Positions 26,274 through 38,193 of a DNA stretch of 64,000 bases are shown one piece after another. Made by a program: the position numbers and the translations under genes. The notes under the pieces were generated by a model. It did not search any database. It was not told the origin of the DNA and saw nothing but the letters and a program-made list of their open reading frames with translations. Origin of the DNA: Pterois miles (lineage: Eukaryota; Chordata; Actinopteri; Perciformes; Scorpaenidae); the NCBI GenBank assembly GCA_947000775.1, contig CAMQGK010000001.1:4528001-4592000 (forward strand). Reading direction: 5' to 3'. How positions within the stretch are numbered: position 1 is the stretch's first letter; the number at the start of each line of letters is the position of its first letter.

Positions 26274-27544
26274 TGTTGGTCAGTCCAGGGATATATATAT
26301 TTTATTATTTCTGTGGCTTTGCAACAGAGGATGAATCCTAATGATCTTGGAGATTCCTTGACTTTTCCTCTAAATTTGTAGCGTCCAATACTATGGTTTT
26401 TGACTAAATACCTGTAAAATCAACGTTGACTGATTTTACCTTAGTTTTATTATGTACCTTTCATATTTAACTAAAGCCAGTTACGTAACAAACATACCTA
26501 TTTTAACCCAAATCACCATGTTTTCCTAAACCTAACCAAGTAGTTTTGTTGTGTAAGTCAACTTAAAAAACAAGTAAACCTGCACTGGAAGCGTAGACTG
26601 AATGTAAGAAGTGAACGTAGTCACCATGATGCCATCGTGGTTTTTGGCAACTAGAAGTGACCCAAGAGGGTGGAGCTAAGTACAAACGAAATGCTGAATA
26701 AGACATTTTCAGGCGACCAAAAAGGTTATAGTTAACTTTTATGAACTGAAAACATACTGTGAAAGGGTTAAAGTTGCTGTGATAGCGACATGTCAATCAT
26801 AAGGTAGCCACCCCCTAAAGCATCCCCTGCTTTATGGTCTATTAAGCTGTTAAGTCTAAATATTGTCCTCATGGTATTAACCATTATGTCCTTCCAGACT
26901 CAAAGTCCGTTTCATCTTTGCAGTAAAAGTGCAGCTTCTGCCATCCTGTGTGTTGGTCGGTACTTGGTGTTCACATGTACATTTGTTTTTGGACTTAACT
27001 GTGACAAGAGACCAATTTAAAATGCTAATTCAAAATCCCTAAGTAACTGGGAACAAAAGGGTCCTCAAATTTGTCCTTTTTACAGTTTAAGAGACTAACG
27101 TCTCCAGTGGTTGACCAACCTGTTTGAAGCAAACTTTCAGTAGTCTGAGGACTCTCTTATTCAGCTCAACAGAAAAGGCTGACCCACTGTGGGCAGCCAT
27201 ACATCTTAACTCTTACAATGACTGTGCAGACAAAGAGGTAGTGAAGTACTCTGCTGGTCCTCCAAGGACCTCAGTCAGCTTGAGGGTGGATTCATTGTTG
27301 GACCTTGCCACAGACTTTCACTTCTCTGCAACCCCACTTGAACTTCTTTTGATAGTAACCCTCTCTTAAAGTGGCCGTCCTGGAAGGAGCTGCAGCAGTA
27401 AAATAACTTAACTTTTCTTTCTTTCTTTATTCTTCTGTTTAACAGCGATCACATCCAGTTTAATGTTGCCTCACATTGCTACACATGTGTTGTTATTTCC
27501 CAGAGCTGTTTTATTCTGAGGCATATTTATACAGTGTTTCACAT

Positions 27545-28465
27545 AAATGCCCTGCCACGGTGCTGCCTTCACTGTCTTTAGTTCACCGTCAGGAGAGTTA
27601 CCGTAGCAGCCACGGTGCTGCCTTCACTGTCTTTAGTTCACCGTCAGGAGAGTTACCGTAGCAGCCACGGTGCTGCCTTCACTGTCTTTAGTTCACCGTC
27701 AGGAGAGTTACCGTAGCAGCCACGGTGCTGCCTTCACTGTCTTTAGTTCACCGTCAGGAGAGTTACCGTAGCAGCCACAGTGCTGCCTTCACTGTCTTTA
27801 GTTCACCCTTAGGAGAGTTACCATAGCAGCCACGGTGCTGCCTTCACTGTCTTTAGTTCACCGTCAGGAGAGTTACCGTAGCAGCCACGGTGCTGCCTTC
27901 ACTGTCTTTAGTTCACCGTCAGGAGAGTTTCCGTAGCAGCCACGGTGCTGCCTTCACTGTCTTTAGTTCACCGTCAGGAGAGTTACCGTAGCAGCCACGG
28001 TGCTGCCTTCACTGTCTTTATTTCACCATCAGGAGAGTTACTGTAGCAGCCACGTGCTGCCTTCACCGTCTTTAGTTCACCGTCAGGAGAGTACCGTAGC
28101 GCCACGGCTCCTTCACTTTTCCGGGGCCCGGCTCTTCGTGCTGCGTGTAGTGTCGCAGACATGCAGCCACTTTCCCAGTAAAAGTCTCCACCACACATTT
28201 AGTTTAGTTTAGCCGGTTGTCAGCTGTGTGTCCGCCGGATTAACAATAGCGGTTGTTTTACAAACATGAGTGTGTTTGTGCTACGTTAGCAGCTGCTAGC
28301 TGTAGCGTAACTTGTGTGTGTGTGGCGGCAGTGAGTGTGGGTTTGTTGGTGGCGTTATAGATGTGAACGTAGCTGTAGCAGACAGTGTGTGTTCAGTCCA
28401 GAGCTAACTTCCTGTATCTGCACCGCGCTCTCTTCAGGTGGACTAACTTTTCTCCTTTAAGTAAC
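27545..28465 (-). mobile_element. Minisatellite-bearing transposon, copy 2 (one arm and array)
   Basis: Relative to copy 1 this is in reverse orientation. The arm at 28110-28465 carries the same TTTAGTTTAG, CTACGTTAGCAGCTGCTA and GTGGGTTTGTTGGTGGCGTT segments in complement. The other terminal arm is missing, so the copy is truncated at the array. Confidence 0.7.
27550..28110 (-). repeat. 55-bp minisatellite array, about 10 copies
   Basis: The unit (CCACGGTGCTGCCTTCACTG, TCTTTAGTTCACCGTCAGGA, GAGTTACCGTAGCAG) is the reverse complement of the array at 16280-16910, with the same 55-bp period. Neighbouring units are nearly identical, which suggests recent homogenisation; the last two units near 28050-28110 are decayed. 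Confidence 0.95.
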
Positions 28466-31400
28466 AAACTGTTTAAATTTTCCTTATTTCCATGATGAAA
28501 ATATTTTACCCAAGTCTGCGATGTAAAATTACAATTGACAAATGTTTATGTCAGTTTTGCTTTGACAAGAGCATCGATGGATGTAAACGGCTCTAGTTCC
28601 CCACGAAAGGCGAGATAAAGCACTGAAGATATTCTAGATATAGTGTGCACTTAATCTGGGCAAGTCCTGCTTTCACATTTTTACTGTAAGTTGTCAGTAT
28701 ACTGATATATATCAAAAGGATAGTATATATGTATATACTGTACATGTACCGTATATGTTCATATTTCCTGTTTTGGGGATTTTCATGCTCTCAGATCAGT
28801 TGTAGAAGGAAAAGAACAGGAAATATAAGAAATTATTGTTTTGTTTTATTTTAAACGTTTATATTTTTGACATTTTTACCACTCAGCATCTATAATTATC
28901 CGCAATTAAATGTACAGATTGAATCTGTATATTAACTACAGCTGTGAGATAAATGTGTTGAAGTAAAAAATACTTAATCCTCAACTCATCAACCACTTAC
29001 TGGCCTCCTCTCGAGCTTTCACAGTCACACGCGTCTCCTCATCGACAGGAACTGTGTAAACGCTCAAACCATCAATGTAATCATTTTTACATACAGTATT
29101 TTTACACTATATCTGCACTGAAGTACATGTATTTGGTTCATTTCTACCTCAAAATAAAAAAAAGTGAAATTCCCAATAAAAGACAGCTGAGTGTCTTCAC
29201 TATCAGAAAATCCAATTTATTGTTTGATTTTAGAGCTACAGATTGAAGTCTTCAGCCTTTGTCTTTCACTTCTTTTTAAATACTGATCTAGTAATCTAAC
29301 TTCAGCGTAATAATCATCTCATCCACCCATCACATCATTCACTCCTCTGAGGAGCTCATTCTGAAATCAATTTATTATTATCTCGCACACCATAAATGTG
29401 TCTGATCTCTACTTCAAAAGAGTAAAATTATTTTCTCTGGCAGAAAAAAAGAAGGGTTTTGAAATTGTAAAAATAGTTTTTCATCAAGCTTTCAGGTCTG
29501 TGGATATACATACATGCCCACACACACTTTGAATGCTACCAAGACAAAGAGAGTAGCAGTTGCGTGGTTATCCTGGAACAGCCGCGCAGTGATATTGACT
29601 TTCTTCGGGATGGATTAGTCACTGAGGAATCCAGGAAGCAAATTTGTATTCTGCATCACAGCCAGAGCGATCTCTTGGTTCTCCTCTAGATTTCACCATG
29701 TTTTGCTGAATCAATGCTAGAGACCAAAAGGAGCCTATCACAGCGTATTTTGATGACCAATTAATTTCCAACGACGTCTTGCTACCAACTAAAGTGTCTT
29801 ATTAGTTCTCTCAGTATTTTGTGACTGTGTATGACTGGATTTACATGATTCTGTTTGTTCTTTCACATTGACGTGTGTTTGTGTGCATTTATGGAGAGAT
29901 TATTGCTTTTTTTGTTTTGCAACTGTGCCGAGGAGGAGAGAGGGCAATATTAGTAGCTGTGAAAATAAAGACGACGTAGTAGAAGAAAGCCCAGCAGAGA
30001 CAGTGAGTCATCTTGGTTAAAAAGTGTTCAGGGATGCACAGTTAGCTAATAAGGAACTAGAGTATAGAATAACAAAAGTAAGGTCCCTTGGTAGTACTGT
30101 CAAAGATTTACCAAACAATCCAAGAGCTTGTTATCTCTGATAGGATTCATCATACTGTCTATAGCAAGTCACTCAGCCATGCAGGCGCCGATGGAGAGAC
30201 TTTCATGTAACATCTGTAGTCATAACAACATGCATCAGCTCAGACGGCGGTCAGATCTTTTGTTCAGTCAGTGTTGTAAACTTGGACTTGGGATTAAAAG
30301 TTTAAGACTTCAAGACTTGACCGAAAGGATTTTGCTGAATGCTGCCTCGTCTTTGGCCATCTTGGGAATAGTCTTTTTAAATTTTCTGTTTCACTGCGTT
30401 GGGATAAAAATCCATTTCAAGTCAAGTTTATTTGTATAACTCAGCAGCACATACAATGTCTCAATCGAGTTTACAGGCCCACAACTAGAGCTGGAGCACT
30501 TAATACTTTCCACTTAGAGTGGACCTATTGTACTTATTTTCAAATTCATATTTGTATTTTTGGTTTCTGCTAGATCATGTATGTACCGTCTGTGCTACAG
30601 CACCTCTTTTCACTATCTGAGCCAAGCTCCCAGAAAGAGCACCGGCCATTGACGCAAATTTTCATAGCAGCTAAATGGCGGTACAACAACTTCCTTGTTT
30701 GTCATGTGAAGACTTTTCCTCTTAAACCGAGGACAGACCAGGCATGTGAGGAGCAGCTGTGTTACTTGTTGTTTTTTATTTCGGCGTCCATGCTAACAGG
30801 TTAGACCAGCCACACCGCCTGCATGAGACATGCTTCTCTTCTAGAGACTGAAGGTCTCGCCTGTTTGTGACGCGAGCAGCGCACGGTTCACAGCAGCAAC
30901 AGTGGAAGTGATCATTTGACAGTATATTGACATCATATCAGCAATGTTACTACACTACACACAAGTCTAGACATCTTTAGAAAATGTCATGGACATGAAA
31001 AAAAGTCAAGATTTCTTTTAAATCAAGACCTCTTGCTTTCATTTCAAAATAAAACCTCTCAAGCGTTTTTTTTTTTTTTTTTTCCTGTGGACATAAATCC
31101 TTCATTTGTTAACACAAGGCTTTTATTCTGAAATATGTGCAGGACAGTGTTGTAGAAGATGCAGGGACTTGCAGAGCTCCATGAATGAATGTAGGATGGG
31201 ATTTTAATTGTCGATTATTACTATTATTTACAAATTACTGCACGTTTTTTGACCTTTCTCTGTCTAGAATAAATATAAATGCCTTTTATAATGAAACGAA
31301 ATGGCCATTATGAAAGTTTAAGTCTTTGTTGAAAGAGCAGCAGCAGAAATGCTGCAGAAATGCAGCTGCCAAGATGCAGCTGTTCTGGCCGTGGCTTTCG

Positions 31401-31764
31401 ACCAGCACTGGGAAAGCGATGTCTAATTTAGCAGCAACATTTTTTTGAGGTAAATCAACCTCCCTGTATAAACGTCAAATGCACTACTCACCGAATCCAG
31501 AGTTATTTTCTTTCCTCTGTTGATGTGATTGAGACCCAGACTGAGGCTGGAGCGAGGGCTGGGAGGCAAAATTAAAGGAAACGCTACTGCGCCTGTTCTA
31601 CAGTCCCAGTGGAGATGCAGAAGATCGCTGGAAGATGAGGGTACTTAATCACTCGACAGTCGAGCCATGTTAACTTCATGAGCCACTGTCATAGGAGTGA
31701 ACGGAGCCGTCCTCCAACGCCATGTCCAGTTCTCTTTATACAGCCATGGTTCGAGTTCCTGGTT
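28466..31764. other. Non-genic sequence
   Basis: No gene is supported. There is a possible family C start near 30505-30570 (GGACCTATTGTACTTATTTT), a poly-T run at 31063-31083, and a repeat at 31650-31745 related to 62920-63020. Confidence 0.5.
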
Positions 31765-31930
31765 CGAAAGGCAGTTGTTATGCAAATGTGTTCCTTGGTG
31801 ACATCTCCACGTTGTGGAAGAAAAGGCAGGACTTCAAGCGAGGCGTTTCAGGCAGTTCAGGAGCAGTGTTTCTGTGGGGGAGGGTAACTACCTTTGGCCT
31901 GGATTTTGAGCTTTGTGAATTTTTATGTGC
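31765..31930 (+). mobile_element. Repeat family C fragment
   Basis: GTTATGCAAATGTGTTCCTT and TTTCAGGCAGTTCAGGAGCA match the copy at 36335-36770; the end is missing. Confidence 0.65.
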
Positions 31931-32673
31931 ACAAAAAGCAGGAGAAGTTTGGTTTATTTGTTCTTGGCTACTGTAGAAACATGGCGGTGCAACATGGCGG
32001 ACACCGCGGAGAGAACCTGCTCCGTATGTAGATATAAACTTTAATAGAAATTAAAAACACAAAATGTCTCTTGAGCCTGATTTTTCCGTGTTTTTCTGGC
32101 AGAAACGCACTAACAAAGTTCAGAGATTTTGAACCAGAAGCATTCGGAGTAGCCGAACAAAAAAGTCAGAGCACTCTGAAAAAGACGCTTTTTTTCTGTA
32201 AGTAGACGCAGACGGTCTCTCTTTATTGGGAACAGTTGAAAAAAGACGCTGCATAGAGATTGAGCAGTAATGTTGTAATTGATTTCTGGGATATTTACTC
32301 AGAAAAAAAGTCAACTGTACGCCAACACATGATGTATCGTATATAAAATATATCATATCATTGACATCGATGTCTTTGTTCAGTTTTATCACCGTCATTT
32401 TATGAACTCCACAGTAATGAACATCAGTTATCGAGGGTTGAATCTTATTGAGCTTCCTTCACGTGGAGCGTCTCTTCTACATTTTACAGGAAGCGTTGTC
32501 TCTGATGGCAGTGACTGATGCCTGCTGGCTGTAGAGGAGTCTGGGGTTCAGGTGGGAGGCAGAGAGACGTGAGGAGACGCCCGATGACTTCCCCCACCAT
32601 AACTACACCTGTTTGCTTTCAGTAGAGAAGTCAGCAGCGACAGACAGAGAAGAGGTTTACAAAGGTTATTTTT

Positions 32674-33368
32674 AGGGCTGTCAATCAAATAAAATATTTA
32701 ATCGGGACTAATCACAAATTAATCTCACGCGTTTCGTCTGTTCAAAATGCACCTTAAAGGGAGATTTGTGAAGTATTTAATACTCTTATCAACATGGAAG
32801 TGGGCAAATATGCTGTTTAATACTAATGTATGTTTATATTTATTATTGGAAATCAACTAACAACATTAAACAATGATAAATATTGTCCAGAAACCCTCAC
32901 AGGTTCTGCATTTAGCATAAAAATATGCTGAAATCATAACATGGCAGCTCAACAGGCAACAACAGCTGTCAGTGTGTCAGAGTGCTGACTTGACTATGAC
33001 TTGATCCAGACTGACTGGGACTATCATAAAGTGGGCATGTCTGTAAAGGGGAGACTGGTGGGGACCCAGAGAACCCATTTACATTCACACATCTGGAGGT
33101 CAGAGGTCAAGGGACCCCTCTGAAAATGGTCATGTCAGTTTTTCCAAAGTTTAGCTGAAGTTTGGAGCCTTCTGGACAAGCTAGTATGACGTGGTTTGTA
33201 CCAATGAATTCCTGAGGTTTTCTAGTTTCCTATGATACCTTCACTCTAGCTTTAAAACTGAGCCCGTTACAACCTGAAGATCACAAGTTGTGTTATGTAT
33301 TAAAGAAAATAGAGACACTCAGACAAATTTGCATTAACATGTCATTATTGCGTTAACTTTGACAGCCC
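32674..33368 (+). mobile_element. Dispersed MITE family A, near full-length copy
   Basis: The copy starts AGGGCTGTCAATCAAATAAA and ends GCGTTAACTTTGACAGCCC, so the two ends are inverted (GGGCTGTCAA). Internal landmarks are ATATTGTCCAGAAACCCTCA, TGTCAGTGTGTCAGAGTGCT and GTCTGTAAAGGGGAGACTGG, shared with copies near 3600, 14640, 41945 and 44320. No coding capacity is seen. Confidence 0.8.
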
Positions 33369-33478
33369 AATGAAAAGTTATATTTACAACTCTGGAGCAC
33401 TTGAACGCTGCATCAGTTCCTTCAGCAACTTCTGCCAAAGTGTCTTTGAGCACGACTACCAACAGCACTCGCCCCCAG

Positions 33479-33481
<3 letters not shown>

Positions 33482-33574
<93 letters not shown>
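33482..33574 (+). repeat. (TG)n microsatellite, about 46 units
   Basis: Uninterrupted alternating T and G for 93 bp. Confidence 0.98.
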
Positions 33575-33575
<1 letters not shown>

Positions 33576-33659
33576 AGGCTTACCTCTACATTTTAGGACC
33601 AACTGTCGGCAGCCCACTGTCCTTATGAGGACCATTTGGTTTATACAGAAAATGCCCAA

Positions 33660-33836
33660 AATTGCCACGTCAAGCTAGAGTGACATGATTGGTACAATTG
33701 GATTCCTTAGGTCTTCACTTCAAAACTGAGCCTGTGACAACCTTCAGAAGATCGATTGCGTTAATGCGTTAAAGCAATTAATTGCAAAAAAAAAAGTGTT
33801 AACGTGTTATTAGTGCGTTAACTTTGACAGCCCTAA
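33660..33836 (+). mobile_element. MITE family A, 3' fragment
   Basis: It shares GCTAGAGTGACATGATTGGT and the terminus TTAACTTTGACAGCCC with the copies at 32674 and 44320. It lies about 290 bp beyond the end of the full-length copy, giving two 3' ends for one 5' end, so the locus is a composite or a nested insertion. Confidence 0.7.
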
Positions 33837-36334
33837 TTATTTTGTGTTGCTTGTAATGTTTTTCTGTTTATCTCACCCAGTGTTGTCCAAGTCATATCTC
33901 GATATCTGCAGCTGTAAATCAACATGTTTACAGGACCTGGGTTTCATTCAATTTATGTCTCACAACTCTCGACAAGAAGATCATTTTTTCAGTTAATGCT
34001 AATTTGGACAGCCCCATGCTTTGTCTGTTGGAAAACAGAAAAAAAAATGTCTTTGCTGTTTTTGTTTTTAGCTGCGAGAATGAAGCTCTTACTGTACTGT
34101 CCGAGATCAGAGGAAGTTAAAGCGAATGCAGTTTTGTTTTTGGATGGCCCATTTCCTTGAAAATATTTCTTGAATTTCAGAATGTGCACACTGAACCATA
34201 CCAGGTGTGTTTGCATGTGAGATGAGAGCGAAAGGGTGGAAAAAGAGGGAGAGAGAACACAGAGATAAGAGGAAAAGAAGAGCAGAGAGGAAATCAGAGC
34301 GAGACAGACACAAGGACGAATAGAAACAAAAAAGCGCAGCGAGAGAGAGCTCAAACAGATTATTTACCTCAGCGGGATAAACAGGAAGCCATATAGGATG
34401 GAACGAATCTGAATGACAAGGCAGCTGATTTCTCCTAATTGGTTTTGAGTCTCTCTCTTTGAACTGCCGGTGCGCCGTGGCTCTGTTTCCAGGCAAACAC
34501 TTATCTCCTACAATCTGGAGTGCTGCTTAATTTTTCAGACAAATATCAAACCTCTCTCCACACCGGATTAGCTGCAATTTAATAAGATTTGCACTGTTGC
34601 TGCTCACCAGGGCCTTTTTTTTTCCTTTGAAGCAGAGGGGAACCAAAACCTGGCTTTCAGGTTCTTTTGTGCTCCACTTTCCATATCAGGACACCCACAC
34701 ACACCACCCACATATCTGCTCCCACCTGCTCCTCCACATGAGAGGAGCAAAAGAAATCTCGAAATAAGTTTAAATGTTGTTTCTCTTAAACCGAGTGACG
34801 GAAACTACCACGGCGTGAGATAATATCATCTGTTTCCAATTCAAATCTGCATTTTAAGAGCAAGTGAAATATCTTGACATAAGGCTGATTTCTCTGCTTT
34901 CTCCGAGGTACCACGGCCTGATACAAGCAAACTCACAAGTGGAGCTGATTTGCATTGAAAACGAATGACATTATCTCACCCTGCAGTTTGCTTCGCATGG
35001 TATACATCAGATTTTTAGACTCTATAGTGGAATAAATGACTTGTTGAAGGGGGATATTTCTTTTGACACTCTAAGTGCCGTCTGTCAAGACCTCAGCAAA
35101 GATGAGCTCTTCACTTGAGTGGCAGATGCTTTCTCTCAATAGCATCCACTAACACCCCAAACCCACAGCAACACTCTTCTTGCCTCACTGTCTGTCTAGA
35201 CTTTTATTGACAGCCTGCCTCTAGATTAGCTCGCTCCTCGGAAAGGTTGAGAAGCCTCCTGCCGGGTGCGTGGCGGTTAACCCACCAATTTCTACAAGTA
35301 CAGATCTGGCTTCAACTTTGGATGCAGACTTGACTCAGAGATGTTGTACCCTTTTGTGTTTTATCTGATCATCTCTGGAGTCACGTAGCCCAGGGAGGGT
35401 TCAGTTTGAGCCAAACGCAGATGTGGAAATCTGAGAGTTTTGTCGGCCTGCTGGTGAAAATGAACAAGCTCCTGCCTTTATTGGGAAACCGCCTTCTCTC
35501 TTTCTCACTTGATTGAGCCATGATGGAATCAGATTTGATTAGGATTTAATTACTGAAGCGACTCGCTGCACAGACCGTCTCACCAAGTAGTCAGAGACAG
35601 AAATGCTTTTGGACGTGATTTCTGGGAATCTGTAAAGCAGTGGATGACCTATTCTTCTCATTTGTTTAAAACTAGAGGTCGACAGATAGTGGATTTTTAA
35701 AGGCCGATATAATAGTGATAGTTTGGAGCAAGAGAAAACTGATTAATTGGACGATAACGTATTTACTTCTGCAGCAGCCTTGTTGGCTGCTTTTGCATAC
35801 ACAGTTTTTAATAAATCTCTTTTTTATCACTGAATTTAATAATTATGTAGGAGAATATCCTGAAGTGTGATTTGATGGTTATATCATTGGGAAATGTTGT
35901 ATTTATTGGCAGCGGGTGATGTAATGTTTTGTGGCTTACAGTATGATGGGTCAGGATTACTTCTGCTGTGTTTCTCCTATTTTGTTCAAACCATTAATGT
36001 TGGTGCATATTCCCGAGGTAAGGAGGATCCTTTAGTGGGAATTCATTTTTCAGGTGGCTGGATTATTTGAATTGACAGAATGACAAAATAGTACAATAAG
36101 AAGTTTTTTTTCCTGCCTGTCTTGTATCTGGGACAAAGAGCTGATAGAGTTGCGTTATATATTCGTAAAATAACCTTTTTTTCCTACCTTGACTTTGTGT
36201 TTGGAGCCTCCATGTAAAATGGTGATGTACTGCCTGACTGATGGCGAATCCGCAGACGTCGGCCACTGTCGGAGCCCAGTTACAATGATACCCATAATTT
36301 GTAAAATGTCATATCGGCGCGTATTAATCAGCCC
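33837..36334. other. Non-genic, low-repeat sequence
   Basis: Apart from a purine-rich patch at 34220-34350 and a possible MITE beginning near 35685 (ACTAGAGGTCGACAGATAGT), this stretch lacks recognisable repeats and genes. The part at 34500-35640 is the longest repeat-poor stretch in the window. Confidence 0.5.
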
Positions 36335-36770
36335 CCACGTCTCAAAAAGCCCAGTCGGCTCTGATTGTCAGCTGTCCCACTGTTGTGATTGGTCAACCGA
36401 ACCAAACTCTTCTGACTCCCCTCCAGCTCCACTCTAACTAGCTTTGTTTGAGGCCGTGCCAAACTAGCTGTTATGCAAATGTGTTACTTGCTGACATCAC
36501 CACGATACGGGAGAAAACGCAGGACTTCAGTCAAAGTGTTTCAGGCAGCTCAGGAGCAGTGTTTCTGTGGGGGAGAGTAACTCCCTTCAGTGTGGACTTT
36601 GGGCTTTGCAGATGTTTTATATCCACAGAAAGTAGGAAAAGTTAACAGTGTTTGGTTTGTCCGTTCTGGGCTACTGTAGAAACATGATGGTGCAACACGG
36701 TGGACTCTGTAGACAAACTATATAACACACTAAAGGAAAGGAACAAAAGCATAATAAGTCCCCTTTAATT
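36335..36770 (+). mobile_element. Dispersed TTAA-ended repeat family C, 3' part
   Basis: AACTAGCTTTGTTTGAGGCC, GTTATGCAAATGTGTTACTT, TTTCAGGCAGCTCAGGAGCA and the end AAGTCCCCTTTAA are shared with other copies at 31765-31930 and, in complement, 22095-22330. The TTAA border suggests a piggyBac-like MITE. Confidence 0.65.
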
Positions 36771-37159
36771 ACCCCTTATCATTCAGTTTCTTTAAAGTTG
36801 GAAATCTCGTCTTTTTCCACCCTGTCTGACAGTTTTTCATATATTTATTCTGTCTCAGCTTGTTCCAGCTCTATGTGTTTACACTGAGTGACATATTCAA
36901 ACGTCAGACTCAGTATTTTTATACCTGCACCTTTCCCTCAAATAGAAATCTTTCACGTCTTACGCATCATTTTATACACATTTCACCAAAATCCAGCCTG
37001 ACGTATTTGGTGTTTGGAAACTTTGGGATTTCACTAGACTGACAAAAATAAAGTTTTGTGGGTACGAACAAAGTTTGGCTGCACAATAGGAGTTTGTGCT
37101 GGCTGCTGCGTGGCTCTAGGGATGGCTATGTCGGTCAGCCGATCTACCGCTTTGGTCCA

Positions 37160-37265
37160 GATTGAATTATCTCAACAATTTTTTGATGGATTGCCATGAA
37201 TTTTGGTCCATATATCCAGAGCATGCAGACAATGAATCCTAATGACTTTTGTGATTCTCTTTCTT
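37160..37265 (+). repeat. Repeat family F fragment
   Basis: ATCTCAACAATTTTTTGATG and GCAGACAATGAATCCTAATG belong to a short fish repeat also present at 41700 and, in part, near 26330. Confidence 0.5.
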
Positions 37266-37640
37266 TTATTAAAGTTTGACAATGCAGCAGTATGAAAACA
37301 CCTGAAATGCGCCAAACTTAACATCAATCAACATTTTAGGTAAAGCATAACGTAAAGAGCATAAACTCAAAGTATTATGAATTTTAGACTATGTTTTTAA
37401 ATAAAATTGTAATTTAAGACAATTAAAGGCCAAAACACACACCGTCAAGTGATGCATGTCACCGCCCCGCAATATTTTATGCCACTGTCCTATTTCCAGC
37501 CTCATCACCCCTTAGAAACATATTTTTTTCCACTCGCTTGCTTACATTACATCCCAGCTCCTGGAGCAGCTCTACTTCTGATCTCACTCACCTCTTGCTG
37601 TTGTTGTCTCTTGTCTGTGTTGATGAATGGATGAGAAGAG

Positions 37641-37856
37641 ACAAGTTAATGAGGTCAAGAAATATCCCAGTGTCTTGTTTTTCCTTTAGTTCCAAGTATT
37701 ATGTCTCTAATGTTAAATATCTGAAATGAGGCATGATGATCACTTCACAGAAGTCAGTACTACTGATGCACATGCTTCATGCGTGTTTTCAGATAATGTA
37801 AGAGCATGAGGAATAAAGAGGTGCAAAATAAGTCATTTATAAAACAACTTAAGAGC
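37641..37856 (+). repeat. Local direct repeat, copy 1
   Basis: GAGGTCAAGAAATATCCCAG through AAGAGGTGCAAAATAAGTCA also occurs at 39541-39883. The second copy differs by an internal insertion of about 140 bp. Similarity ends at TTAA in both. Confidence 0.85.
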
Positions 37857-37934
37857 GTGAGGGATAAAATAAAGATCATGCTTTTGGTCCTGCTCATTTG
37901 CTCTATAATTTCCCGTTGCCTACAAGGTCAGTAA

Positions 37935-38193
37935 ATGGGCGTCGAGACTGCAGGCAGAAACCTGTGCAGAGAGGGTGAACTGTCTTTGAGTATGTTGGTG
38001 AGGGTTTGCAGGGTGGCCTCATCACGCCTTTCACTCCAGCTCCTCAGAGAGGCCACCACAAACTGGGCCAGTATGCTCAAGGATTGGACTAATGAAGGTC
38101 AGGTAAATTTGTTTTAGAGCGTCACATGGGAGACCAGCTCTTTAGGCAACACTGAGGTAATGGATCCTCGGTCGTGTCTTTGAGAGCATTTAC
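37935..38193 (-). pseudogene. LINE reverse-transcriptase fragment (downstream part)
   Basis: A minus-strand frame contains QIYLTFISPILEHTGPVC, close to the conserved YLTFIRPILEYACPVW motif near the end of many LINE reverse transcriptases. It is degenerate. With 39261-39480 it fits one old minus-strand LINE copy broken by a MITE. Confidence 0.5.

Larger units (their letters stand above)
22331..27544. other. Non-genic sequence
   Basis: No gene is recognised here. It holds a poly-A run at 23935-23954, the LINE fragment at 24978 and the SINE half at 26105; the remaining DNA is unassigned. Confidence 0.55.

Noticed and set aside
33370..33678. Open frames with long Cys-Val or Thr-His repeats
   Set aside because: They are translations of the (TG)n microsatellite.
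34107..34496. A 129-codon minus-strand frame
   Set aside because: It reads through a purine-rich patch and has no recognisable domain or splice context.
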